Positions 52,978 to 62,045 of a stretch of DNA of 64,000 bases are shown one piece after another. Numbering within the stretch: the stretch's first letter is position 1; each line of letters opens with the position of its first letter. The notes beneath the pieces are model-generated. The model saw only the letters and a program-made list of their open reading frames with translations, made no database searches and was not told the origin of the DNA. The DNA is from Pelagisphaera sp964404745. GTDB lineage: Bacteria > Verrucomicrobiota > Verrucomicrobiia > Opitutales > Opitutaceae. A program made the position numbers and the translations under genes. The stretch spans positions 1 to 64,000 of the forward strand of contig CAYOLG010000009.1 in the NCBI GenBank assembly GCA_964404745.1, written 5' to 3'.

Positions 52978-55854
52978 TTATCTCCCAGCTCTTTCTGCCA
53001 GAAGAAACTCAAGGAGGTGAGGAAATTCGCTTGCAGGTATCTGGGCTCCAAGAGCGGCGGGCATAAGCGACGCGCGAGAATGAACCTGCTCAATCACTTC
53101 CGCTTCTGGGACCCTATGCAACTGCCCGGTCGTATCGGTCAGGACGATCTCTCCGCCTTCCACGCGGGACCCGATTCCTGAAATCGTTTTACCGCCTCGG
53201 GCCCGTATCGTCGTCACGGAGAAAGCGGGATCCACATTGCGGCTCGGATCCAGGATATCCTCGATCAGTCGATCGACTCCACGCACATTTACCCCGTCCA
53301 GATTGGGACCGATAGCTCCTCCTTCACCATCGATACGGTGGCAAACTGAACAATAGTTTTGGAACGCGACTTTGCCGCGATCAAATGAACGATCGGCAAC
53401 ATCGTATTCGGCCCGTCGCTCTTTCATGAGGCTCAGCGTCTCCTCCGATTTGTCCGGAAGAACGCTCGTCAGGGCGATCAGGCGCGGGTTCGTTTCACCT
53501 ATTTGCTGCCGGATTAAGGTATTGCGCAACAGATCCAGAGGAGCTCGACCTGTCTCAATGGCTTCAAGCAACTTCACCGAACCCAAAGCAGAAGCGCTGA
53601 GGACCTGGGCGAGTTCCGTCTGCTTGGCTGCCGGCGCTACGGCTAGAGCAATGAGTGTGGCTTCGCTGCCGCGCTCGGGATCGATTTCCAGAATCGCTTC
53701 GACCGCGACCAGGTTGCCTTTATCAGCTCTAGCCAGCAGTCCTCCAGAGAGCTCGTTAAGCCCCATGCTTCCAACAAGCCTGATGGCGGAATCGATTGTG
53801 GACCTTTCATGAGCTGCTTCCTCGCCGAGAATCCGCTCAACTGTTGCCGAGGCCCAACTACGTAAGGTCTCAGATGAAAACGACGGCATTCCCACGCTCA
53901 GAGCTCCAATCAAATCGATCGAGCGTTTCGGATCGAAGCTTGCCTCTGACAACCGATTTACCAGGGCTTCGAGACTTTCCCCATCCAGCAAATCAGCATT
54001 GACGCGCAGGGCGGTTTCCAGGTGATCCGTATTTGCATTGGAGGCGAGAAGGGCGAATCGCGCCGCTTCCGCTGTCTTGGTTGCCGCAGCGATCTCAAGC
54101 AAGGGCTTGGATCGCGATCGCTCCGTCGACCAATCCGTTGTATTCAGCAATTGTTGACGAATAGACATTCGCGCCGCATGGATCAAGTGAGTATCCCCTT
54201 CATCTGCCCGGTCCCAAGCTTCTAGTAGCGGATCGATGAATCTCGGATGAGCGTGACGCCCCATTGCATCCGCTGCTGCCCGGCGAACAAAAGCATCGCC
54301 ATCGTCAAGAGCCCGCAGCGCCCATGACCGTTCCTGTTCCCGCCAAACGGAACGTTCCGCCAAGATTTTTTGAGCGTGGACGCGAACGATCCGACTCTCG
54401 TCTGCAATAGCTTCGTCGAGTTCCGCATCGGATAGTCCAGCTACGTGTTCGAGGACCCAAAGCAGGTGGGAGCGAGCGAGAGCCGAGGCTTCTGGATAGC
54501 TTTGGCGAATGAGATCCAAATCGCCTGCCTTCATTCGATCCGTCAACTGTTGCGTCGCCAAGGTCCGCAAGCTCTGGTTTTCCGTATCCAGGATTTGGAC
54601 TAATTCCGCCAGATCCATTTCGGCGAGATTCGGAATTGCAGGCGGCGCCTCTCGATAAACTACCCGCCAAACGCGACCTTGTGTACGGTCGCGTTTCTCG
54701 TGTTCTAAAGGCACTTCGTAGTGGCCGATAATCGCGTTGTAGAAATCCGCGATGTAGAGCGCTCCGTCGGGCCCGACGATCGCGTCGACCGGACGGAACC
54801 AAGGATCGTCGCAACGGATGAAATCCTCCTGGGTATCGGCGATAAGAGTGGATCCGCTAGCAACTAGCTTGTCGCGATGCACCCTCCCGGTTACCGGATT
54901 GCACAGAAAGATATTGTCTCGGTATTCGGCGGGAAAGTGATCCGCTGCATAGTAGGCTGGTCCGCAAATGCCAGTGGACCCGTGATCATGGTCTATCATA
55001 TCTGGAGCTAGGCCAATCGGATCCTCGATGGGCTGCCCCCAGCTCGGCCGGAAATAGGTCCCGCCTCGGAGTAATTGATACAAAGGTCGCGAGTGGCAAT
55101 CCGCGCTATAGACATTGCCCAGCGGATCGATGGTCAGTCCAAACGGATTGACTTGCCCCTGGGTATAGAGTTCGAATTTCGATCCGTCTGGACGAAAGCG
55201 ATAGGTGTTGCCGGAAAAGAGCTCGGTAACGTTTCCTTGGGAATCGACAATCTTCGATGTATTCCGAAATCCGTGACAGCCGTATACCCAACCATCGATC
55301 CAAGGAGTAAAGCCGTTGGCCATCCCATGGGTATCGATGTTTCCGAAATGCTCGTAGAGGGACTCGATACGATCAGCCCTGCCATCACCGTCCGTGTCGC
55401 GGTAACGCGAGATCGCGGGAATGCTATACACGATGCCCTCGCTGCCGTCGCCAGCAGGCGTTTGGCCGATAGGGATGTTCAAGCCTTCCGCGAAACGCTG
55501 CACCCGCGAAGCCCGGCCGTCGGCCCCGAAATCGGAAGCAATCGTTAGCCAATCTCGGGGCTGATCGCCGCCCACCTGAGGAAAGCGTTCGTATCGAGGA
55601 GACAAACCCTCAACCTGGGCTGGAAAGGGATACTCGACCGAGCTGGTCACCCAAAGTCGACCCCTTGCGTCAAAGTTTAGATTCATCGGCTGGCCGATCT
55701 CGGGATCGGCGAGGACCAATTGGATTTCGAATCCCGGTGGTAGGTGGAATAGTTCTCGCTGCGCCTCAGGCGATTGGGCTTCGGTCGGAGCTATATGGGT
55801 TTCATCCGCGTAAATCGGAATGCAGGAGATTAGGATAAGAATCGATCGTGCCAT
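52978..55854 (-). CDS. PVC-type propeller / HEAT / cytochrome c protein
   Basis: 958 residues with a short signal peptide (ILILISCIPIYA). The N-terminal half is a propeller of the PVC-type dehydrogenase kind: LPPGFEIQLVLADPEIGQPM, LNFDARGRLWVTSSVEYPFP, GEGIVYSIP-like segments, GFTPWIDGWVYGCHGF, GPDGALYIADFYNAIIGHYE. The middle (about 420-800) is HEAT-like helical repeats. Near the C-terminus is a c-type haem site C-S-V-C-H with a following GGAIGPNLDGV, and a candidate axial Met in SLMPAALG. Such proteins are periplasmic or membrane-associated and abundant in PVC bacteria; they probably oxidise an organic substrate and pass electrons to the haem. The substrate is unknown. Confidence 0.9.
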   Translation of the reverse strand: MARSILILISCIPIYADETHIAPTEAQSPEAQRELFHLPPGFEIQLVLADPEIGQPMNLNFDARGRLWVTSSVEYPFPAQVEGLSPRYERFPQVGGDQPRDWLTIASDFGADGRASRVQRFAEGLNIPIGQTPAGDGSEGIVYSIPAISRYRDTDGDGRADRIESLYEHFGNIDTHGMANGFTPWIDGWVYGCHGFRNTSKIVDSQGNVTELFSGNTYRFRPDGSKFELYTQGQVNPFGLTIDPLGNVYSADCHSRPLYQLLRGGTYFRPSWGQPIEDPIGLAPDMIDHDHGSTGICGPAYYAADHFPAEYRDNIFLCNPVTGRVHRDKLVASGSTLIADTQEDFIRCDDPWFRPVDAIVGPDGALYIADFYNAIIGHYEVPLEHEKRDRTQGRVWRVVYREAPPAIPNLAEMDLAELVQILDTENQSLRTLATQQLTDRMKAGDLDLIRQSYPEASALARSHLLWVLEHVAGLSDAELDEAIADESRIVRVHAQKILAERSVWREQERSWALRALDDGDAFVRRAAADAMGRHAHPRFIDPLLEAWDRADEGDTHLIHAARMSIRQQLLNTTDWSTERSRSKPLLEIAAATKTAEAARFALLASNANTDHLETALRVNADLLDGESLEALVNRLSEASFDPKRSIDLIGALSVGMPSFSSETLRSWASATVERILGEEAAHERSTIDSAIRLVGSMGLNELSGGLLARADKGNLVAVEAILEIDPERGSEATLIALAVAPAAKQTELAQVLSASALGSVKLLEAIETGRAPLDLLRNTLIRQQIGETNPRLIALTSVLPDKSEETLSLMKERRAEYDVADRSFDRGKVAFQNYCSVCHRIDGEGGAIGPNLDGVNVRGVDRLIEDILDPSRNVDPAFSVTTIRARGGKTISGIGSRVEGGEIVLTDTTGQLHRVPEAEVIEQVHSRASLMPAALGAQIPASEFPHLLEFLLAERAGR

Positions 55855-56093
55855 TCGTTTTCCAGGGTAGTTTCAAAAGGTTTTCCAACAAGTCGTGAAT
55901 AGGCGAGTCGGAACTTGCTGTAAGCTGCAGGTTGGCTTCACGCATTCAAACGTATATTTCGAAACTAATGAATCGATTTTTGCGTCTCAGCCAGCTCTTG
56001 AGCCCAACGCCAATAAATTAGAACAAACGTGCTCGGGGTGGGCAATAACAAGGAAATTCTGCCCCATTTTACTCTCCTTCTGTGGATGGCGCA

Positions 56094-57542
56094 TTAAGTG
56101 CCGCAAAAGGTTTTCTCTACGACTTCGTGAGGCTGTGGTAGCGACTCGATATCCGAGAAGGTTTCGGATTCGTGGTACGGATTTTCCAGGGCTTCGACCA
56201 AGCGATGGAATGGGGCGTAGTCTTGGCGATAGGCGGCCTGGATCGCTTGCTCGACTCTGTGGTTGCGCGGGATGCGGATGGGGTTGGCCGTCGCCATTGC
56301 TTGGATCTGGTTTGGCAGATCTGCCTGTATTTCCCAATCCGCATGCCATTGCTTGAAAGCCGTGGGGTCTCTGAAAAGCGATTCCAATAGGGACCGAGGC
56401 CCTCCCTTGGCGAATTGGGTTAGCTGACGAAAGAAGAGCGTGAAGTCCGTTCCTTCGTGGGCGAGGAGTTCAAGGCACTTTTTAATGATATCGTCAGGCG
56501 CGTGATTTGGAAGCGCGAGTTTGGCTCTGAAGCGGGCGCTGTATTCCGAGCCGAAGCGATCGGGAAATCTAGCTAGTACGGTTTCGGCTTTGGTTGCCGC
56601 CGTCTCCGCCTTCTCGTCGATAAGGGGAAGGAGCGTTTCGGCGAAGCGGGTGAGATTCCAGAAACCGATGTTGCCCTGATTCCCCCAGGCGTAGCGACCA
56701 TTTCGGTCGATGGAGCTGTATACGCATTTGGGGTGAAAGCCCTCCATGAAGGCGCAGGGACCGTAGTCGATGGTCTCTCCGGATACAGCGGTGTTGTCGG
56801 TATTCATAACTCCATGAATGAACCCGATCGACATCCAGTGGGCAATGAGGCGCGCTTGGGCCTTCACTACACGGTCGAGAAGATCGAGATAGGGATTCTC
56901 GTTGTCCGCAGCGCCTGGATAGTGCCGATTAATGGTGTAGTCCGCGAGCTCGCGAAGCCCTTCAACGTCGTTGCGAGCGTAGAAGTATTGAAACGTGCCT
57001 ACGCGAATGTGACTAGAAGCGACCCGAGTAAAGACGCCGCCCGGGACTTGACCCTCTTGTCGCCAAACCACGTCGCCGGTTTCGATCGCGGCGAGCGCTC
57101 GAGTGCTAGGTACGCCAAGCGCGTGCATCGCCTCGCTTAGAATATATTCCCGGATAACGGGGCCGAGAGCGGATTTGCCATCGCCATCACGCGAGAACGG
57201 GGTCTGGCCCGAGCCTTTAAGTTGAATGTCGTAGCGCTTGCCATTTTGGGCGACGATTTCGCCGAGCAGGAGAGCGCGACCGTCGCCAAGTTGAGGGACG
57301 AAGTGGCCGAACTGGTGGCCGGCGTAGGCTTGGGCGATAGGCTCGGAGCCATCGGCGATACGGTTCCCAGAGAGGGCTTCCAGCGGCTCATCGCTCTTCG
57401 ACCAAGCCGGTGGAATCGATAGCTCGTTGCCGAGTCGCTCGTTGAATTTGAGCAGTTTGGGGTTGGGGACTGGAGCGGGCTTTTGCCGTGCGAAGAAGCG
57501 TTCGGGTAGACGGGAGTAGGTGTTGTCGAAAGGTATGCTCAT
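56094..57542 (-). CDS. selO: protein adenylyltransferase SelO
   Basis: 482 residues, matching the SelO/YdiU pseudokinase family. Elements: NTYSRLPERFFARQ, AQAYAGHQFGHFVPQLGDGRA in pieces, DIQLKGSGQTPFSRDGDGKSALG, IREYILSEAMHALGVPSTRALA, and the metal and active-site stretch IHGVMNTDNTAVSGETIDYG followed by PCAF. The length, about 480, is the usual full size. SelO transfers AMP to proteins and is linked to redox stress. No selenocysteine TGA is present at the end; the C-terminus EKTFCGT has an ordinary Cys. The ATG at 57542 is chosen over an upstream TTG. The esterase gene lies 27 bases upstream on the same strand, so co-transcription is likely. Confidence 0.93.
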   Translation of the reverse strand: MSIPFDNTYSRLPERFFARQKPAPVPNPKLLKFNERLGNELSIPPAWSKSDEPLEALSGNRIADGSEPIAQAYAGHQFGHFVPQLGDGRALLLGEIVAQNGKRYDIQLKGSGQTPFSRDGDGKSALGPVIREYILSEAMHALGVPSTRALAAIETGDVVWRQEGQVPGGVFTRVASSHIRVGTFQYFYARNDVEGLRELADYTINRHYPGAADNENPYLDLLDRVVKAQARLIAHWMSIGFIHGVMNTDNTAVSGETIDYGPCAFMEGFHPKCVYSSIDRNGRYAWGNQGNIGFWNLTRFAETLLPLIDEKAETAATKAETVLARFPDRFGSEYSARFRAKLALPNHAPDDIIKKCLELLAHEGTDFTLFFRQLTQFAKGGPRSLLESLFRDPTAFKQWHADWEIQADLPNQIQAMATANPIRIPRNHRVEQAIQAAYRQDYAPFHRLVEALENPYHESETFSDIESLPQPHEVVEKTFCGT

Positions 57543-57569
57543 CGTGGATGTATGGATGTGCAAACGAAA

Positions 57570-58547
57570 TCAGCGCTGTTGCCAAGGTACGGCCTGGTAG
57601 GTTTGGTCCTTCCAGGTGGCTTTATTTCCCCGCAAGTGGTGCTCGAAGAACTGCTTGACGAATTGATCTGCCTGAGGTCCGAATCCGCGGCCGTGGCCAC
57701 CGCCTTCTACCGTGATGAGGGTCGTATCCACTTCCGCCTTTTTCAGAGCCGCGTGCAGCAGGTCGGATTGGTTAAACGAAACCAGCGGATCGAGGGTTCC
57801 GTGCACGATGAGGAACGGAGGGTCGTCTGGACTGACATAAGTGATAGGGTTGGCGGTAGCTACTATTTGGGGATTCTCTTGGATGGGGCCGCCTATGAGT
57901 TGCGATTCAGGGGAATCGGCCGCATCGTGGTCCATGGTGGCGCTGGGAATCGCGGTTTCGTTCATGGTTAGGAAATTGGTCGGTCCAAAAAAGTCGGCCA
58001 CGCAGCTCACGCGACTGGAAAGGCCCGTGCGGGGACCGATCGATCCGTCCATGGAGGCGACGTCGCCGCTCGTTCCCAGCATGGCTACCAGATGCCCACC
58101 TGCAGATGTACCCCAAACGCCAATACGGTTGGGATCGAGATTGTATTTCTTCGCGTTGGCCCGAATCCATCGGATGGCCGCTTTGCAATCGTGAATCTGG
58201 TTGGGCCATATCGCTTCGCTACTTAAACGGTAGGCGATGGTTGCTCCGGCGAATTCGCCGCTCTCGACGAATGGGGCGACGCGTCTGCGACCGCCCTCTT
58301 TTTGGCCGGCTCTCCAAGCGCCGCCATGAATAAAAACGACGACGGGCAGTGGATCGTCGCCTCGTTCGCGGGGAATCAGCAAATCGAGCATTTGCCGGGG
58401 ATTGTCGGTATTCGCGTAGGGCAGGTCGGTCAGGAGCTCGATGGATTCGGGGAGTTGCGGTTGGCCCCGATTGTTTTGGGCCAAGCATGCGATTGAAACA
58501 AAGAGACTGAAGACGACCGAGATTGTTCGAGTAATCGGGGAATTCAT
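57570..58547 (-). CDS. exported alpha/beta-hydrolase esterase
   Basis: 325 residues with a signal peptide (TISVVFSLFVSIACLA). The hydrolase signatures are all present: oxyanion motif VVFIHGGAWRAGQK, nucleophile elbow GVWGTSAGGHLVAMLG (Ser), acid Asp in FLIVHGTLDPLVSF, and catalytic His in VEGGGHGRGFG. The pattern NPRQMLDLLIPRE near the N-terminus and the HGGAW motif fit the BD-FAE/carboxylesterase type, which removes acyl groups from carbohydrate or aromatic esters. It is likely periplasmic. It shares a strand with selO, 27 bases ahead of it. Deacetylation of a glycan would fit the sulfatase neighbours. Confidence 0.88.
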   Translation of the reverse strand: MNSPITRTISVVFSLFVSIACLAQNNRGQPQLPESIELLTDLPYANTDNPRQMLDLLIPRERGDDPLPVVVFIHGGAWRAGQKEGGRRRVAPFVESGEFAGATIAYRLSSEAIWPNQIHDCKAAIRWIRANAKKYNLDPNRIGVWGTSAGGHLVAMLGTSGDVASMDGSIGPRTGLSSRVSCVADFFGPTNFLTMNETAIPSATMDHDAADSPESQLIGGPIQENPQIVATANPITYVSPDDPPFLIVHGTLDPLVSFNQSDLLHAALKKAEVDTTLITVEGGGHGRGFGPQADQFVKQFFEHHLRGNKATWKDQTYQAVPWQQR

Positions 58548-58703
58548 AGGCGATAAAGGTCGCCTGATTGTCCGTGTCGGTCAAACAGGGTCAAGGGATT
58601 AGATTGCGGGTGGGTTTGGACATCGTGTCATTCTCGCTGCGCTCTTAGATTTGTTTATCCATTCGTTACATTCCTCACTTCGAGGAAGCAGGGAATTCTT
58701 TAA

Positions 58704-58772
58704 GGTCGCGGTCGATCTCCGAACGACCATCATGTAAATCCGAGTTTGTGGGCGCTCGGAGATTGCCCGCCA
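58704..58772. repeat. family B repeat, diverged arms
   Basis: Left arm GGTCGCGGTCGATCTCCGAA (from 58704) and right arm GGCGCTCGGAGATTGCCCGC (from 58751) are inverted with several mismatches. A family A unit follows 13 bases later. Confidence 0.65.
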
Positions 58773-58784
58773 TCAATTCTAAAT

Positions 58785-58810
58785 GGAGGACTGAGCCAGT
58801 CCTCCCTACC
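58785..58810. repeat. family A repeat, single unit
   Basis: GGAGGACTGAGCCAGTCCTC from 58785 continues to CCTACC; it is itself a palindrome (GGACTGAGCCAGTCC). It abuts the stop codon of the propeller-cupredoxin gene. Confidence 0.75.
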
Positions 58811-58811
58811 T

Positions 58812-61712
58812 TTATTCGACGTAAATCCTTCCCTGCATCATGGTGAAGTGGCCGGTATAGGTGCAGATGTAGGGATAGGTTCCGGGACCGGGTGGCGTGA
58901 ACTCAATCACAACCGTGTCACCTGGATAGGCCAGAGTGGAGGCGGCCAGGATGCGATCCTGCTCTTGAGAGTAGTAGGCGGTGGGATTCAGATTTTGGGG
59001 AACGAAATCGTCTGCTTGGGCGGACAGGGCGGCAATGCCTACTGGATAGATATCGCCTTCTGATTTAACGATGACGATGTTGTGATTCATTTCGCTGGCG
59101 TTGTGGTAGCGGATGAAGAGCGTTTCGCCGGCCTTCATGCGGATCTCGGTGACATCATAGCTCAGGGCGATTCCGGTCGACTTCATGTCTACCACGCGAG
59201 CGCCCGCGGGAATGTCGATGGCGGGAGCGGCATTTCTTTTCTGGCTATCGGATCCCGGTATTGAGGGATTGGATGCGATTCCGTGGGCGGAATGATCCAT
59301 TTTCTCGTGAATGGAGCCGGTGGCTTCATCTCCCGCGACTCGATGAATGGTTTTGTGGATCTGTTGAGAAGCTTCCGCCCCATCCTGGAAGCGCAGCTGG
59401 TAGTCGATGGCCATGACCAGGCCCATTGGCGTGTCGACCATGTCTGGAAGGCCGGTAAGTTGACCGAGCGAGGTTTGGGCCAGATCCTGTCTCAGCGTTG
59501 GGATTTCCAGTATTACCGTTTTCCTGTCATCGGAAACTTGTACCGAATCTATGGTTACGTTGTCGGCTGAGGCCTTGCCTGGGTTGAAAGCCGAGTACAC
59601 TTTTCCACGCGTGCCGTACTGGCTTGTCCAGGGATAGGTCCATTGGCGAATGCGGTAGGCGCTTGCCTCTCGGGCGATTTCAGTGTCAAGCGGTTCGGTG
59701 AATTGGAGTTCGAGTCCACCTTTCTTGGTGTTTACAGCGACAGGAATATTTAGCGGTTTGCCTGTGTAGCGAACGCGATGGAAAGATCCCCAATCGCCTC
59801 CGTGCCCTACCGATTGCCAGCTCGTAAGCCCAGCGATATAGAGGTGGCCGTCCATTGGATGAAACCGCCCGTGGATCGTGCCCGACTGAAATTTGAGTGG
59901 CAAGGTAAGATGGGCTCCCTGCCATTGGCCATCGACTTCCTCGTTGAGAATCAGCGATAGCGTTCCTCGTCCATATGAGGTAACGAGGAGGTTGCCCTGT
60001 AGTTCTCGAGGCCAGGTAGGGCTGGTGACAAAGATGGGTGTGGACGGGGAATTATCTATGAAATGAGGTACCCAGAGAACTGGCTTCTCGAAGTCGGTGG
60101 GCTGAGGCTCCCTGTGGGCCGATGGCATGAATCCATGGAATCCTCCCAGCCGAATGCGGTGAATCTTGCTAGTGGGGACCCAGTTGCCCTCATTGTCGCT
60201 ATAAACGATCTCGTCATCGGGCCCGATAGATAGCCCATTGGGATTCCGTAAGCCGGACGCGACTATGTCGAGGCGGCTGCCATCGGGAGGCAGTCGGAAG
60301 AGAACACCATGGTGCGGCGTAATTTCCGCATCAACTCCGTTGCGCGATGGCGGCCAGGGCGTGGCTTTGGCGAAGTAGAAATTTCCCTTAGAGTCGGTAT
60401 CCAAATTCATGGTAAAGGCGTGGAAGTTGGTGGCTGCCATTACCTGGTTGTTGAAATTCTCGTAGAAGTCCGCCTCGCCGTCGCCATTGCGATCATGCAG
60501 GCGGGTGATTTGGTCGCGACCCGTAACGTAAATTGCGTCATCGACGACTTTGATGCCATGCGGTTGGTTCAGTCCCGTGGCAAAACGCTTCCATTTTAAG
60601 GTCGTCGCGCCTCCATCCAGTCCGTCTACAATCCAGACTTCGCCACTCAGGCAGGTAATCACGGCTCGACCATCGGATAGGAAATCGACTCCCGAAAAGC
60701 GTAGAAAGGAGTTCCACGGATTGTCGGCAGGGAGGGTGAGCTCATCGGTGGTGAACGGGCCATCGTCTTGGCCGCGCTTTATTTTCGTTTGTTGAACTTC
60801 CCATAGGGGGCGTCCAGGTTTAGCCAGCTCCGTTAAATCGGGCTCTTTCGCGCCCGATTGCAAAAACTGAACCATGTAGTCTGATAGTGGATCGACCAGC
60901 ACTGGGCCCAATGCCAATTGAAAAAGAGTAGGGCTTGGAAGCGGGGGCAGGTCCAAAACAAGGTGACGGCTTTCTAGCCGCCATCGTGATCCCGAGGGAA
61001 GGCCCTGAAAGCCGATGAGCCGAGAATGGTCGCCTGATTGGATTTCCGTGTATCCACCTTCTGGACCCAATTGGTTAGTCGTCAATCGAGTGGCGGCCCC
61101 GTCTGGGATTTCGCAAATGTGGAGGGAAAGGGGACCGCGGGATGAGGATAGATTTAAGGATCGGGTGAAGAGGGGAATGCCTTGGGAGCGTTTGAAATCG
61201 GGCGATTCCAATATTTCGCAATCCCCGATTAGATAGGAGAAGACTACGCGATCCTCGTTAAGATAAAGGCCTTTGTAGGTTCCGAGGCTTTTGGGTATCG
61301 GGCCGTAGCGCCAGGGTCGAGGATCACCGAATTTGCCGTCTATCGACCAACCTGGCCGTTCGCCGGTCGAAAAGTGGGTGTATCCATCCGGGCTAGGCCA
61401 TTCTTGCAGGCCATCGCGAGCCGGATACCACTTTAGGAATCCTCCAGTCCAAGCGCGGGCGGGTCTTAGTAATTCTGTATCGAATACATAGACGGCATCT
61501 TTACGCTCGCCGACTTTCACGGCGATTCCCTTGTAGACAAATATGCTTCGAGTGGAGAGCGGATCGGTGGAAATCGTCGACGAGACGAACGGCCCATGCT
61601 CCATGGCGTTTAGCGGGCTCGGGGGACGCTGGGGTTGAGCTTGCAGGAAAAGAAGATTAACTAGTAAAGCAGGGAAGGTAAGGGCAATAACGGGGGATCG
61701 GAACGAAAACAT
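58812..61712 (-). CDS. DUF6797-like propeller protein with a C-terminal cupredoxin
   Basis: 966 residues with a signal peptide (IALTFPALLVNLLFLQA). The first 330 residues resemble the DUF6797 region (MEHGPFVSSTIST, IFVYKGIAVKVGERKDAVYV, GTYKGLYLNEDRVVFSYLIG). A propeller of the glucose/sorbosone dehydrogenase kind follows (LRFSGVDFLSDGRAVITC, GLNQPHGIKVVDDAIYVT, LDTDSKGNFYFAKA, GPDDEIVYSDNEGNW). The last about 120 residues are a blue-copper cupredoxin: His in NASEMNHNIVIVK, then C-TYTG-H-FTM-M, whose spacing (Cys, His at +5, Met at +9) matches azurin or auracyanin ligands. It is therefore probably a periplasmic enzyme with its own electron carrier. The substrate is unknown. Confidence 0.88.
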   Translation of the reverse strand: MFSFRSPVIALTFPALLVNLLFLQAQPQRPPSPLNAMEHGPFVSSTISTDPLSTRSIFVYKGIAVKVGERKDAVYVFDTELLRPARAWTGGFLKWYPARDGLQEWPSPDGYTHFSTGERPGWSIDGKFGDPRPWRYGPIPKSLGTYKGLYLNEDRVVFSYLIGDCEILESPDFKRSQGIPLFTRSLNLSSSRGPLSLHICEIPDGAATRLTTNQLGPEGGYTEIQSGDHSRLIGFQGLPSGSRWRLESRHLVLDLPPLPSPTLFQLALGPVLVDPLSDYMVQFLQSGAKEPDLTELAKPGRPLWEVQQTKIKRGQDDGPFTTDELTLPADNPWNSFLRFSGVDFLSDGRAVITCLSGEVWIVDGLDGGATTLKWKRFATGLNQPHGIKVVDDAIYVTGRDQITRLHDRNGDGEADFYENFNNQVMAATNFHAFTMNLDTDSKGNFYFAKATPWPPSRNGVDAEITPHHGVLFRLPPDGSRLDIVASGLRNPNGLSIGPDDEIVYSDNEGNWVPTSKIHRIRLGGFHGFMPSAHREPQPTDFEKPVLWVPHFIDNSPSTPIFVTSPTWPRELQGNLLVTSYGRGTLSLILNEEVDGQWQGAHLTLPLKFQSGTIHGRFHPMDGHLYIAGLTSWQSVGHGGDWGSFHRVRYTGKPLNIPVAVNTKKGGLELQFTEPLDTEIAREASAYRIRQWTYPWTSQYGTRGKVYSAFNPGKASADNVTIDSVQVSDDRKTVILEIPTLRQDLAQTSLGQLTGLPDMVDTPMGLVMAIDYQLRFQDGAEASQQIHKTIHRVAGDEATGSIHEKMDHSAHGIASNPSIPGSDSQKRNAAPAIDIPAGARVVDMKSTGIALSYDVTEIRMKAGETLFIRYHNASEMNHNIVIVKSEGDIYPVGIAALSAQADDFVPQNLNPTAYYSQEQDRILAASTLAYPGDTVVIEFTPPGPGTYPYICTYTGHFTMMQGRIYVE

Positions 61713-61775
61713 AGGGATGGTCTAATCTGAGTTCGCGAACAGGCAATCAAAAGCTAGCTTCGGTTGGGTTTCAAT

Positions 61776-61976
61776 GGTAGGGTTGCTTGTCCCCAAGCGG
61801 CCGCGGGTCGGATGAGTTTTTCGGTTGCTTAGGGATCAGTCTTCGCGAGGCTACGTCCGACATGCAAACAGCCCTACCTTTTGTTTGCAGTAAATTGGAG
61901 GACCGAGCCGGTCCTCCCTACCATCGTCGGAGAGTCGGGTCGCTATTATAGGTAGGGAGGACTGTCTCAGTCCTCC
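61776..61976. repeat. family D repeat followed by a family A pair
   Basis: Bases 61776-61878 hold the family D elements GGTAGGGTTGCTTGTCC, CGAGGCTACGTCCGA and ACAGCCCTACC; the outer ends are inverted. Two family A units (61897-61922 and 61951-61976) follow as an inverted pair. Together they fill most of the 333-base gap between the cupredoxin gene and a sulfatase gene, in which no reading frame is seen. Confidence 0.7.
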
Positions 61977-62045
61977 GTCCTAAAAAAACAGGCCAGTCGT
62001 CGCTTCTTCGAGCTACGCCGGTTACGAGAGGATGCCTACGCTACC

